64,000 nt of DNA from the NCBI GenBank assembly GCA_021018995.1, contig CM037590.1:82058097-82122096 (forward strand), read 5' to 3'. Shown here piece by piece: positions 36,101 through 47,371 of this stretch. The notes below the pieces were generated by a model, which worked only from the letters and a program-made list of their open reading frames with translations, was not told the origin of the DNA and made no database searches. This stretch comes from Chloranthus sessilifolius. Taxonomy: Eukaryota > Streptophyta > Magnoliopsida > Chloranthales > Chloranthaceae. Position numbers and translations under genes: made by a program. Within the stretch, counting starts at the first letter, position 1. Every line of letters starts with the position of its first letter.

Positions 36101-36789
36101 AGCAAAAAGGCCGGCCCCTCCATCCCCACCTCCAAAGGTCACCAGAGCTTCTGCTCAGGATGATCCCCATGGTCGCCTACTTTCCAAAGAGGAACGCAGA
36201 CAGGCTGCTGCTGCCCTTGGATTGGATCCCACTGAGCTTTTTCCTTCTGACTCAAACTCTGATTTTGCACCACCTAGGGATCCCAGTGCCCACTACTGCT
36301 GCTGCTCCTTCATCAAGCCCTGCTGAACAATCCTATCCTCAGCAAAGGAAGGTTGCTGCCAAGAGGACTACTCCCCCAAGTGGCTCTTTGAAAATTGGAA
36401 CAGACAAATCTGCCAAGTCTGAGGTGGCTCCCCCTAAATCAGTGAAAGGGAAAAGTCCTCTCCTGCCTCAGGTGAAAGCAAAAGCTAAATCCCCTGTTAT
36501 CCCTCCTGAACCAGCACCAGCCCAATCCTCTCTTATTCCCCCTCCGGCCCAGCAAGGGCAAGCCTCCAAAGGTAAGGGCCCCAAAGGAAAATCTCCCACC
36601 AAACCCCCTGAGCCAACCACTGATAAATCTTCAGAGATCCCTCCTGAATCAAAGAAGAGAAAAATGAGGGTCAGGGCTCCAACCATACCCAAAACGGTCG
36701 ACCAAAGAAAGGCAGAGAGAGAACGAAGGAAGAAAGAGGAGGCTTACCTTCAAGAACATGCCAAGAAAATGGGTTGGGACAAGTTTTGA
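33105..36789 (+). pseudogene. A2 second ORF region (PF20167-like, P/T-rich linker, coiled coil, basic tail; fossil)
   Basis: A Lys-rich start (MAPKSAPVKRAKDQ) leads into a globular domain at about 33240-33910 with YPRLVQLFYQHL, NFEMLLNPALIAEVMGIP, LRKNIYCSGHQQERRTPIADALYSF and PYKRLITKLLLKGGYK, similar in order to the putative plant transposon protein domain (PF20167). Next are a Pro/Thr/Ser/His linker (about 34130-35440), a charged coiled coil (35450-35830, NAYIKRDVLNGM start), a Pro/Ala/Gln stretch and a very basic tail (about 36340-36789). A1 has the same order at lower conservation. It may correspond to the Athila env-like ORF, but no transmembrane segment stands out. Several abutting open stretches make up the region. 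Confidence 0.62.
34130..35440. other. C-rich, G-poor tract encoding the linker
   Basis: The coding strand is mostly C, A and T, with long runs almost free of G (for example around 34600-35130). A1 has the same bias at 15420-16560. The bias follows from Pro (CCN), Thr (ACN), Ser and His codons with pyrimidine third bases. Confidence 0.7.
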
Positions 36790-38659
36790 GCCAGATTCTA
36801 ACTAGATTATCCATAGGATTTTATCTGTTTTCGTACTCTTTTGCTTCTGTTTTCTTGTAGTTTGTACACTTCTCATTTTTAATAGACTTTATTCTCTTAT
36901 CATTACTATTTTGCTTTGTATGTTGTGTGTTTGTTTCTTGTTCTGGTCTTTTATGCTGTAATAACTCTGCTGCACAAACACCTTTGAACCAGTGAGGACA
37001 CTGCTTCTCATAGGTTTGGGGGTGTGAGAATAGCTAACATAAGTGCAGCTGACTCATCTAAGCAATATGGAAATGGACCTCTGTTCACTTAGGAATCATG
37101 AAAGTAAGAAGTTTAAAATTTTTGCAAACTTTTGACATTATAAACTTCTAATACTCCACATTTCCATGATAATATCACCAAGGAAACTCACTTGTATCAG
37201 CACTCAAGGAATCAGTAGAGAGAGAAAAAGGTGAGGATATACTTAAAAGTTCAAAGGAAGACCATAACCAGTGAGAATTGGGCCTATATAAAAAATTTTC
37301 CATCTTTTGAGGAGTAACCAAGGCAATTCCTTCTAGTTCTAAGGACTGGCTGAGTCACTGTACTCACCAGCAGTTAGGTAGTTCCAAGTTGAAACAACTG
37401 ACAGAACTCATGAGACTGAGGAAAGGATCAAGGCCTTCTCTTGGACAGTTTGAGCCTAATAAGACCAACCCTTAAGTAACCGCCCTTGTCCATACCCCCT
37501 TTGAGCTTTAAATCCTAAATTTCTTCAAAATACACCTGAGTACTTGAACCTGAACCTATGAACCTGCTTCAGCCTACCCTCACTCTGAGAATTCAAAAGG
37601 TAAAGGAGAAAAAGTTGAAGATGGACTAGCTATGGTCAACAGTAGGAGAATGGAAAAGAAATACCTCAAATCTGGCAGTATGATAATTGGGAGCATGGTG
37701 GCATTTCTGAAAAGTAAAAACAAAAAAATAAAAAAAAATCAGAAAATTCCACAAGATGGAAACAAAAATAACAATGAAGAGAAGTAAGGGAGGAGTTAAG
37801 AGGAACTTTCATTGGAAAATCAAAATCAAGAAGAGAAACTGATCACTTCAAATCTGAAAATCTCAAAGAAGATGAAAGGAGCTAAATTCAAGAAGGTGAA
37901 GTCATGAATCACCTCTGTCACCTACTGATTTCTCAATTTTGAACCCCTTCTCAACCCTCCATTCTTTCAACCCCACTCCATAAGCCACATTACAGCCCAG
38001 TTAAAAGCCCTTGTGATCATAAAGTTGAGTGAGCTGTCATGTGAAGATAAAGAGTTATCTAATCTATGGTGAGAAACTGCCAATGATGTCAGCACTTAAG
38101 AACTCTGCCTATGCTCATGCTTACAGACCCATTTGGGGGACGTAACTGCTCTTGAGCCTGTGAGAGAATGAACCCCTCAACAAAACCCTTATGAGAGTAT
38201 GCCTTGCAAAGTTTTTGGGTCTGAACTTGAATGCATTATATATGACCTTAACCTAATTTTTGACCTAAGGAGAAGCTCAGTGCTGGCACACACTAGTGCA
38301 GTTTTCTGTGATTGTAAACTAATTGAAAATGTTGTGCAATCATGAAGAGTTTATGCTGTTTATGTTACTATGCAACCAATGAATTAAATTTCTTTTATAC
38401 TTAATGATGCAAGAGTAAAATAAGTCTGCCCCTTGATTGCTCATTGGATGATATTGCACTTTTGTTAACTGTTTCATTGAAGAAGTTTGTGGGTGTCTTC
38501 ATTGAAAACCCTCAGGAGACTTCACTCCTCCACTAGGGATCACCTAGGGGTTTAAAAGGCTTGGTACATATGCTAAATGTATCCTTGCTCCCTACGAAAG
38601 TGGCATTTAACTTTTATATTAGGTTTAACGTAGCTTTGCTAAGGGACTAGCAAAGATTA
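36790..38659 (+). other. A2 3' noncoding region
   Basis: No gene seen. It aligns along its length with A1 17092-18985, and its last 0.6 kb with L1 on the minus strand. Conserved blocks include GAGGACACTGCT, GATCAAGGCCTTCTCTTGG and GGGATCACCTAGGGG. Confidence 0.7.
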
Positions 38660-38671
38660 GGTTTGGGGGTG
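38660..38671 (+). promoter_or_regulatory. A2 polypurine tract
   Basis: GGTTTGGGGGTG immediately before the 3' LTR, same as in A1. Confidence 0.7.
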
Positions 38672-41082
38672 TGTTAAGACCTGAAAAGTACCACTTTTCA
38701 CCCCTTAACTTAACCTTTGATTAGACCCATAGCCACCTAATAAGTCCTTATTAAGTGTTTTATGTAGGTAGTACCCAGCAGTGAAATAAGGCCAGGAATC
38801 CTGCTAAAAAGCCTATTTTGGCACCAGAAGTCCCTCAGAAGGATGAAGTCTGAATCCAGACCTGAAAATGAGCCTCGCGTAGTCCAGCTGAGCTTCCCAA
38901 GACTCTACAACAACTTCTCACGCAGATGATTGACTGAGGAGCTTCAGAAACATAAACTCACACAGCTGTTGTGCAGTCACCGCAGGATGCAATTATCAAA
39001 AGAGAACTCCTCGCGCAGTTCTTGTGCCATTCAAGAAGAAAGCATCCTTGCGAAGGCAAAGCCACCCTCGCGAAGATCAGTTAAGACATGGAACCTCGCG
39101 CAGTTCAGAACTCATCAAAGCCTCGCGAGGTAACTCCCGAAGCCCAGTGAAGAAAAGTGATAGCGAAGTTCTCGTGCTATTCAAATCTATCCTCGCGAAG
39201 ATAACCTCACGATTGCTTAAGCTCCAACCCCGTGACATCTGAGGCTCTGATGTCCACTCAACCTCTCGACTGCCTGAAGAGCAAACCAAGCCAACCTCGC
39301 GAAGGCAGGAGCTTTAATTTCAAATCATCCTAGCGAAGAACAAAAGCTACCACGAGACAAGTCTGGAAAATAACAACTACCTAGCGAAGCTCTGAACCTC
39401 AAACTTCCATCTCTTCAGCTGAGGACTTGCTAGGAATTTCCAACGATTAGGGCACACACTCCCATGCTCAAATCTCTATGCACGTGCCCCAAGGCATCGG
39501 AGGATCACTATTCGGCCATGTGGCATCATTAAAATTAGGATTTCCTAACCCTAATGCGCTGCCACACCACTGCTATAAATACCCACACTTAGTCTAGGTT
39601 TAGGAGCTGAGACTTTCTTTTCTTTCTACATCCTGGAATAGCTAGGGACCCATCTCATTTCTAGGAGACCTGATCTAAGATCGTTTAATTTTTCTTTTTG
39701 TAGTTGTAAGTAGTTTTCTTTTTCTTTTTCCTTTTCCTTCTCTCTATAGTCCAGCACTTGCTGGCTATGTCTTTGTATGTATTTTGAACTAGATTAATGG
39801 AAGTTCTATAATAGGATATGTACTTTGTGGGATTTGTGTTTATGTGTGAGATGCTCTGTGCAAGGCTACTGCCTTGTGATCCGCCATTGCTTTGGTTGTG
39901 TTTCAAGGCAATGGAGGACTGATTCTAAGGGCCACTCAGATCCAAGTGCCCTGTGTGTCTGGGCTATCATGGTCCTATACAGCCTTAGCCCCACCACAGG
40001 ACCCACTAGATCTAAAATCCTCATGGGAGCTTGAGCTAGTAGCCTTGTGACCATGGTGGTAGCAGGGATATTCTTGTTTTGTCTTGGGCTCCGTGAGGAG
40101 GATAGCCTCTGGGATAGTCTGTGACCATTTAAGTGGATAGATTATAGCCTTAGGGTGATTCCAGTCCACCGATCCAAGATGGATCTTTCTTCTTTACACC
40201 TGAGCTTGTAGAAGCCTGGTGGGAGATTGTACAGAGGCAGACTCCCCTATATTTGTATAGATCCGCATCAGATATTAGATCTGATCTGGTTATAGAGATT
40301 GTAGGGTGGTGACTGGACCATTGTAGGCTCACTCAAGCAATGGACAGCTAGATCGAAGGTTGTACTCAATCTCTTGCTGGTTCTATGTGTCTGGGCTATC
40401 ATGGTCCTATACAGCCTTAGCCCCACATATAGAGCTTTAGAGGTTGAGGTTCCCTATGGATTCTTGAGCTGGTAGCCTGGATGAAATAGTGCCTGCAATG
40501 ATTTACTGGTTATGTTTTGACCCATCCCTGGATAGTGGTTCCCCTATGGGATAATCTGTGACCATTTGAGTGGACAGGTTATAGCCTTAAGGGTGGAATC
40601 ATGGCAGAGTAATGGGTTGGATCCTTTCTCCTCAGTGGTGATAATGTAGCCACTGGACAGGATTTCTATAACATCAGATCTGAATCTGAGTTACAAAACT
40701 CCTCTGATCTGGGCTCAATAACATACTTCTCACCCTTTTATATTTATTTTCCACACTCCATCCATCCTCTCAACCCTTTCTGTAGTTTAGACATTAGAAT
40801 ACTTAGAATAAGTGACCTTAAACTCCCCTCCTTTTAGGACTGCCAGATCTGTAGTCAGATCTGGAGGGACTACAAGAGATGGCTCCTTTGGAGCTGTAGA
40901 TCACCTTCCCCTGTGGGACAAACTCTTACTTATCAAAACTTGCTATAATGGACCCTGTATCTTGCAGGTCTAGGATTTCTTAGTTGTGCTGAATCCATCC
41001 CCTGTTTTACACTTTCTTTGATTTTTAAATGACTTTCATCACCAACCAATAAAGTAAGCACACACTCAGAAGTCCGCCAACA
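38672..41082 (+). repeat. A2 3' LTR
   Basis: 2,411 bp, near-identical to 28039-30419 with scattered substitutions and a few small length differences. TATA box at 39574-39581; U3 array at 38875-39370. Confidence 0.92.
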
Positions 41083-42450
41083 TGCATACACCTACCCTCT
41101 TCTCAGCAACTAGAACTAAGCTCAGCACCGTGACATAGGCATGAAGCACCTGGAGATGGGCTTGAGGTCCCAACTCGACCTGATGGTCCCTGAGCAGGTA
41201 AAGCCCTTTTCATCTCTGTTTATTTCAGTTTGGAAATTGTCTTTTATTATTATGCTGCAACTTTGACTGATTGGCCACCTCTTGACTTGGATAGATTCTT
41301 CACGATCCGTACCTCACTTCTGTTTTTTGGGATCGGGCAGCCGTGGACCCATCACGCTTGTTCAACAACCGCCGCATTGTTTTCTTTCATGGGGCGTGGG
41401 CCAGGGCTTACTACCTTGGGGAGCGGGTGGTGCACCAGTACCAGGGCTATCATGCCATACCCATGGACCCTCTCGTGGATATTTTGGATCCTGCTAGCAG
41501 TATTGAGGAGCTTACCACGGCCTTCCTCCACAATGGGTTTCCTACCCATGCCCTTCTCATGCCCAAAGATTATCATATATGGTACGAGTGCCTGCCATAT
41601 TGATTCATCCTGTCGCGCTTCATTCCTAGTGCCAATTTCCTTGCTTTTGGTAGTCTGCACACTCAGGTAATTCTCCTTTCCCCTTTTTTAGATTAGTCCC
41701 CTTTCTATTTTAATTCAGCTTTTGTTTCTACTGAGCGGATTTCTATTTTGCTCTTAGTTTGCTCAAGGGGATGGTTCGGATGATGAAGGCAAGGCGGCGA
41801 TGGGTAACGCTAATGCATCGAGGGCGAGTCCTTCAGGTGTTGGCCCTTCAGGTGCGAGTCCCTTAGGTGAGGGTTCTTCAAGAGCTGGGTTGTCTGGTAC
41901 CTCTCATGCGGGTGCCCTTGGTGGTGGTCGCCTGTGGTCTATGGGACATTCCGACGCCTTGATGATAGCTTTCTCTCAAACCTATGTGCTAATGTGGATA
42001 AGTAGGCACGCATCTCTGCTGAAGTGGCCCAGGTCCCTCCTCCTGAGGTGATTCCAGGGGTAAGCCCTCTTACGACCCTTCTTCTTTTGTCTCGGCTTCT
42101 TTCGTAAATGCATGTGTTACTAATCTCTACAACTGACACTCTTCTCTCTCTAAATGTAGGATTTTGACTCGGCTATGGAGTACGCAATGTGTCATCGCAA
42201 CATCTCAGAGCTTCGATATGTGGAGGCAGTGAGTATTCTTCTACTCAGCTCTTTCTCTGTTTCACTATCCTTGGTTCCTCAATTGATCCCGATCTCTAAT
42301 TTTGGTTTTGACTTACAGTGCGCACGTGCCAAGGAATCACGATCTTTGCTTAGCAGGATCTTGCAGGCGTGGTCCTGGGTGGGGGATATTCGGACCTTCC
42401 AGAGCTCCTCTCGTCGGTGGAAGAAGTCAAAGGGCGCCAACAAGGATTAG
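41083..42450 (+). pseudogene. Plant mobile domain gene, 3' part
   Basis: Continues the PMD gene after A2 (TSD 41083-41087). Coding-like pieces: to 41197 (GMKHLEMGLRSQLDLMVPEQ, donor GTAAAG); about 41290-41666 (VDPSRLFNNRRIVFFHG, then AYYLGERVVHQYQGYHAIPMD, donor GTAATT); 41758-42059 (low-complexity Gly/Ser/Ala segment, then a short DDSFLSNLCANVD block); 42160-42228 (YAMCHRNISELRYVEA); 42319-42450 (CARAKESRSLLSRILQAW, ending in a Lys-rich tail and stop). All are bounded by GT and AG sites. The YLGERVVHQ block matches the C-terminal PMD motif (W/Y-LGERV-RQ). The split by A2 and further breaks make it a pseudogene. Confidence 0.68.
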
Positions 42451-43199
42451 GCTCTAGTTTCTGCACAAAAACATTTAGCACATTTTAGGACAATTTTATT
42501 GAAATTCTGCAAAGTTTGTAACAGATATTTGTGGCACTTTTTGGATGATTTTCTGTTTGGATATGCTTAGTGCTTTTCTTTGATGGCATGTTATCTCTTC
42601 CTTGTATGTATCCGACTGCTTGCAGGATGGTTTTGATGATCGCCCATAAAAGCAGCCCTCGAGGCCGCATGCCTTGGTGTGGGTTCTTCCTGCACAATTA
42701 GTCAACCTATTCCAATGTTAGGTGCCCTATTAATTTTCATGTTTTGAATGTCTGTATAGCATAAAGCAGGTGAATCAGGCTAACTGGTAAAGGGGGCCAG
42801 CAAAGGCCCACAAAAATCCCAAATCAGTTCAACAAAGGCATAAAGGGGGCAGTTTTGTGCTAGCGCAACTATTAGTTGCACCAGGATTAAATTGGGGACA
42901 ATTTGCACTGGCACAACTAATAGTTGGGCCAGCTTTAACCTGGGGAGCTGTGGGGCCTCATATGCCCGAGACAGCCCAAATTCTCTCTCTTTTCTTTTTG
43001 ACTTGGCATTTTTGACTGATTTTTTCTCTCCTTGCTTTCCCAAGGGCGGGTCCATCAACATACATTGAATTTTATATTCTTGAAAGATCTTTATACATCT
43101 ATGGACCCGCTTTCTAATCCTTCCTTACATGGAGGGCTTGGGACCAATTTACTCCTTTCTTTAGGCTCGGGGCCTAATTTTCTCAAAAGTTGGCATGGG
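42451..43199 (+). promoter_or_regulatory. Region between PMD and DUF7745-like genes, with palindromes
   Basis: Holds the 3' end of the PMD transcription unit, then palindromes at 42862-42882 and 42910-42930 (arms GGCACAAC or AGCGCAAC and GTTGGGCC or GTTGCACC). A CT-rich stretch TCTCTCTTTTCTTTTT follows at 42985. No other gene is seen. It probably served as the promoter of the DUF7745-like gene. Confidence 0.55.
42862..42932. promoter_or_regulatory. Two palindromes upstream of the DUF7745-like gene
   Basis: 42862-42882 and 42908-42932, the second extended to CTGGCACAAC...GTTGGGCCAG. Same motif and same paired arrangement as at 25197-25265 and in the T2 LTR. Confidence 0.75.
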
Positions 43200-44621
43200 A
43201 GCTAAAATGAGAGTGAGCTCGTCGAACTTGAGCGGCTCAGGCTATCACATCTTCCCCTCTTCCTTGAGGTTCCTCTACGGTGGGACCTACTTCATGCGGC
43301 AGCTTCATTTTGGGATACAAATACTCATGTGTTCCATTTTGGGAAGCAGGAGCTAACTCCTACTCTTGAGGAACTATCCAATTTGTCTAGCTTGGAGCTT
43401 CACAGAGGCCTCGTGAGAGTCACGCCGAAGTCGAGCTACTCTAAATCCGTTCACCTTACTCTCGGCTTGAAGAAATCCAAATATGAGAAAAGTCTCATTG
43501 GGGGGCCCACAAGGTGTTCGATCAAATTCCTCAAAGAACTTTTCAGTGATAAAAGTCTTCAAAAATTGCCGATTAGGAATATCTTCAATGTAAAAGCCTT
43601 TGCCCTCAATCTCATTTCAGAAGTTCTTTTATTCACTGGGGGGAAGAGCTTCTCTCTGGCTCTTTGCGATGTTTTGACCGAGTTGGTGGAGGGTCGATCA
43701 GTGATGCACCTAGTCCTTGCTGAACTATATCTATGCCTTGATGTATTTGCTCTGGGCAGGGTGGAGAGCCTCAGGAGATGTCCCTTGTTGCTTCAGATCT
43801 AGTTAGGTGAGCATCTTGCTATCTTGGGACCCATGCCATGTTTTTATATCACTTGAGGTGAGACTGCTCGATGCTTTTTGGGTAGGTGTCACTTGCTTTT
43901 GCAAGATGATTTGTCGGCTTTAAAGCTTTGGTTGACCAATGCCAAGCTGACATGGACGCTTCCTTGGTTGGACCGTACCTTTCCCATAGTTCGTTCCAGA
44001 GACCATGAGGGCATCACCCTCCTAGGATTGACTGGCAGCACCTTCTATTTCCCATTTCAGGTGTTGTGTCAGTTTGGCTGCTCTTAGCAGGTGCCCTATG
44101 AGATAAAACCCCCTCTATATGACTTGATCTTTTCTAGGGGGTCCTCGGGGGACATAGATCGAATTGCTGCTCTTTGAGAGACACATCAGTTGATGCTGAT
44201 GTGTGATATGGAGCAAGGAGATTTAGTTCAGGCTTCCCCTGAGTATGAGGCTTGGCTATTGACTGAGCAGCCTGCTGTTGACCATCTGGATCAGTCGGAG
44301 AGTATTGATGTGGGAGGCCCCTGGCTAAACAAAGAGACGATGCTCCGAGCCCGCATTGAGCTGTTGACTGATGAGAAGAGGATCCTGCAAGAGCTTCTAG
44401 CACAAGAAAAAGTTAGAGCTGAAGTAGCCGAGACCAGAGCTGGCGTAGCTGAGAGTGAGGTCCTTCGTCTGGAAAGATCCTTGAATGTTGCTTATGGAGC
44501 TACCGATGCTTCTAGGAAGAGGTACAAGAGCTTGCATGGTCGTTGCTTGACCGAGCGAAATGATCGGGAGGATGGTTTTTACGTTGAGATTAGTGGCTTG
44601 AAGCGTGAGCTAGGCCGTTGA
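43200..44621 (+). pseudogene. DUF7745-like protein with C-terminal coiled coil, broken
   Basis: The N-terminal domain carries LEVPLRWDLLHAAASFWD followed by THVFHFGKQELTPTLEELS, a typical DUF7745 entry (AxxFWDpxxxVFxFGxxELxPTxEEY). The middle has VLAELYLCLD and CPLLLQI, then WTLPWLDRTFPIV and ITLLGLTGSTFYFPFQVLCQFG (family pattern PWL...LxGxxGxxxYxPxxVLRQxG). The end at 44190-44621 has EYEAWL and a long charged coiled coil (about 110 residues, from LNKETMLRARIELLTDEKR). DUF7745 proteins are plant-specific, of unknown function and often near transposons. The copy is interrupted at least twice. Strand and upstream palindromes match the PMD gene. Confidence 0.68.
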
Positions 44622-46079
44622 TTCCTTCCTGCACATATAACTTTTTGCACAGATCAGATACACAGAAAGGGGCGTAAGAAACCCCTTTTCAGATACACAC
44701 ATCTTTTTGGTATACATATTTTCTTTATATTTTTGTTATCTTTTTTCTATTTTTTTGTAAAAAGGAAGGAAAGAAAGAAAGTTAGACATCACACCGGCTA
44801 TTTTTTAGGATGTGGTGTAAGCGGTGCATTTGTAAGGGAAAAGCTATTATATATTTACACAGACTTTTTTGTTGTTCTTTTTGTTTTCTTCTTCTTTTTT
44901 TTTACTTTGATTAATGGGTCGCTTTAACAAAGAGGGCTTTTCACCCTGTTCTTTATTCTCTTTTTTTTTGTTTGATGCCTCAATCGCAGGGTGAGATCTT
45001 GGGTCCCCTTTTGAGCATGGTCGAACCCCCTTTTTAAATGGTCGGGTCTGAGGGAGTTTCAGCAGCCTTACCAAGACTGGAATCTCAATCCTTTTGGGCT
45101 GAGTCAAACCTTTCTCCTTACCTTGGGACATACGTTTGACGAAGGCGTTTCACAAAGACAATTTTGGTCGGGGCCCGATTTGAACTAGCATGAGTGGCCC
45201 AGAAAAAGGGGATCAAGGAGAGTAACCAAGAGGGCTCCTCAAACATTAATTATCAATCCATTCCAACAATAATTTTTCTTTTAAAAACTCTTTTACTCAA
45301 TGCCCAGAGTGGGTTCGTCGTGCCCATTTCCACCCTCTTTTTACCCGTGGTGCCCTTTCGAGTTTTCACCACGTCCATGGATTTAGCTCTCTTACCCCAA
45401 GCGCCCTTTCGGGTTTTCACCTAGTCCACACAAACTTGTTGTTTTTACCTGTAATGCCCTTTCGAGTTTTCACTACATTCATCTTGCTTTGAGCTTGTAT
45501 TTTTTATTTTATTTCTTTTATCATTTTTTTCAAAAGCCACGACATAGACATCGATTCCATCATAAATGACTAGACAAGGTTCTGGTGTCGACTCTCAACT
45601 CAGCTCATGTTGACTTAAAAGATACTATGACTGCTTGTAAACCTTCAAAGAGGGCTTTCTTCAGGGTGTAGCTTGGCCATGGGTTGGGTTAGGATTTGAA
45701 GGTCTGCTGGGCCAAAAAGAGTTTCCTTAATACAGCTTCAGTTTTTCACAACATACTTTCCTCCTTGGAGGGTTTTACTGTACACGCCCCATGATTCTTC
45801 TATTTTTTCTTTTTCTTTTATCTTATTTCAAGTAGTCTCTTTTTGAGGTTTTGCTGTTCCAATATTTTTAGATTTTGATGGTAACTTTACTTCTCTTTTT
45901 TGTATATGTACACATTTTTTGGGGAGGGGGTTTATTGAAAGAAAGGCCTAGACTCAAATGGGGTAGCAAAGGATATCATCATTTTTAGGGATGCTTTTTG
46001 GCTACTGTGCTTGGAATGATGACCTCTTTTGGGTGGTTCTTAAGCAGTCACATATCCGTTTCACCAATACTTACCTCAT
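44622..46079. other. Region between DUF7745-like gene and T3 integrase
   Basis: No gene. It includes an inverted repeat AAAGGGG...CCCCTTTT (about 44676-44697) just after the DUF7745 stop, T-rich runs (44700-45000), a triplicated short repeat (45345-45475) and A/T-rich sequence. No LTR, polypurine tract or LTR end like GTGTCTACA is visible, so the 3' end of T3 is not located here. Confidence 0.5.
45345..45475. repeat. Three copies of TGCCCTTTCGAGTTTTCACC
   Basis: Copies near 45350, 45401 and 45451, spaced about 50 bp, each followed by a C(T/G)ACxTxCAT-like word. Conserved core GCCCTTTCG(A/G)GTTTTCAC. Confidence 0.75.
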
Positions 46080-47300
46080 CGCGATAGAATAAGCATAGAA
46101 CCGTCGGACATATTCAGTATTGATGGGCTCAAGAAGATGATCTCCGTCCATGGGGCCGAGGTGGATGACATATCCCACTAGCACTTCTCGGATGACGTGA
46201 GGTCCTTCTCAGTTCGGCTTGAACTTCCCTCTCAGATCGACATGGAGGGATGGGAAGATCTTCTTCAGTACAGTGTCTCCTACCTTTAGATCTCGATCGT
46301 GGACACGTTTATTATAAGCGCGTGCAATTCACCCCTAGTAAACTTGAGTATGACATAAGGCTAGGAGTTTCTTCTCATCTAACAAGTTTAATTGTTCAAA
46401 GTGGGAACTCTCTCTCTGCTTCAAGTAGGCCCGACTCCATGGGGATTCAGAGCAAGGGTACTTCAACCTCTACCAATAGGATGACCTCGATTCCAAACAC
46501 AAGGGAGAATGGTGTTGCCCCTATAGCGGTACGGATGGACGTTCTATAGGCCCATAAAGCAAATGATAGCATTTCACTCCAATCTTGATAAGTGATGACC
46601 ATTTTCTCGAGGATGCGAATGATTGTCTTGTTTGCAGCTTCCACAGCTCCATTAGTTTGAGGTCAATAAGATGACGAGCGATGGTGCTTGATTTTGTATT
46701 GCTCACAGAAGGCTCGAATGTGCTTATTCATAAAGTTTGTGTCATTGTCCATGATGATATCTTTGGGCACTCCAAATCGGCAAACAATACTACTCTTGAG
46801 GAACTTCTCGATGTGACTGGCCTTGATGTTGACATATGATGATGCTTCTACCCACTTGATGAAGTATTCAATGGCGACGAGGATGAACCAATGTCCATTT
46901 AATACTTTCAGATTAATCATTCCGACGATATCTAGGCCCCAGGTAGCAAATGGCCAAGGAGGTCATGCAGTGAAGATCGATGGCAAGAGTGTGTATTAGA
47001 CTGGAGTGTTCCTGATACTTATAGCATTTCTGAACATGTTTATAGTAATTTGATTCCATAGTGGTCCAAAAGTACCCCTGCCGTAAAATTTTCTTAGCGA
47101 GCATGTGACAGCTGACATGGGCTCCGCATACTCCCTCGTGGATCTCCTTTATGACATTGGTTGCTTCACTTTTAGTAAGGCACCTGAGTAAGATGTTATT
47201 GTATGATCGCTTGTAGAGGCATTCCCCACAAATGATGTAGCCTGTTGCTAGACGTTGAATGCTTCGTCGGTCCATTTTGGATGTTCCCTCAAGGAAAGTT
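46080..47300 (-). pseudogene. T3 integrase region (fossil)
   Basis: Zinc-binding part at about 47000-47250 (GECLYKRSYNNILLR, HEGVCGAHVSCHMLAKKIL, then a KCYKYQEHS block) and catalytic core at about 46450-46920 (WVEASSYVNIKASHIEKFL, IIMDNDTNF, IKHHRSSSY). The C-terminal end with MDGDHLLEPINTEYVRRFY-like sequence lies at about 46080-46180. Confidence 0.8.
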
Positions 47301-47371
47301 AGTGTCTCAAGGAAATTCTTGATATCTGATAACTAAGGTGGCTCACCATCAGGCTTTATAGGTTCCTCAAT

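Larger units (their letters stand above)
28039..41082 (+). mobile_element. A2: Athila-type element without pol, nearly whole structure
   Basis: 13,044 bp with two LTRs (28039-30419, 38672-41082), a tRNA-Asp-type primer site, gag, a second ORF region, a conserved 3' noncoding region and a polypurine tract. It has no protease, RT, RNase H or integrase, so it would depend on a partner element. LTRs differ by only a few bases per hundred by eye, making it the youngest insertion whose LTRs can be compared here. Gag and the second ORF look largely open with few breaks. It splits the PMD gene. It shares gag type, second ORF, 3' region and LTR ends with A1. Confidence 0.9.

Noticed and set aside
44676-44697. 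Hairpin AAAGGGG...CCCCTTTT followed by T runs, like an intrinsic terminator
   Set aside because: The DNA is plant nuclear; a bacterial-type terminator has no role there. It is kept only as an inverted repeat.
44622-46079. Search for a T3 3' LTR or polypurine tract next to integrase
   Set aside because: No GTGTCTACA-type LTR end, no match to the Tat LTRs and no purine tract on the minus strand were seen.
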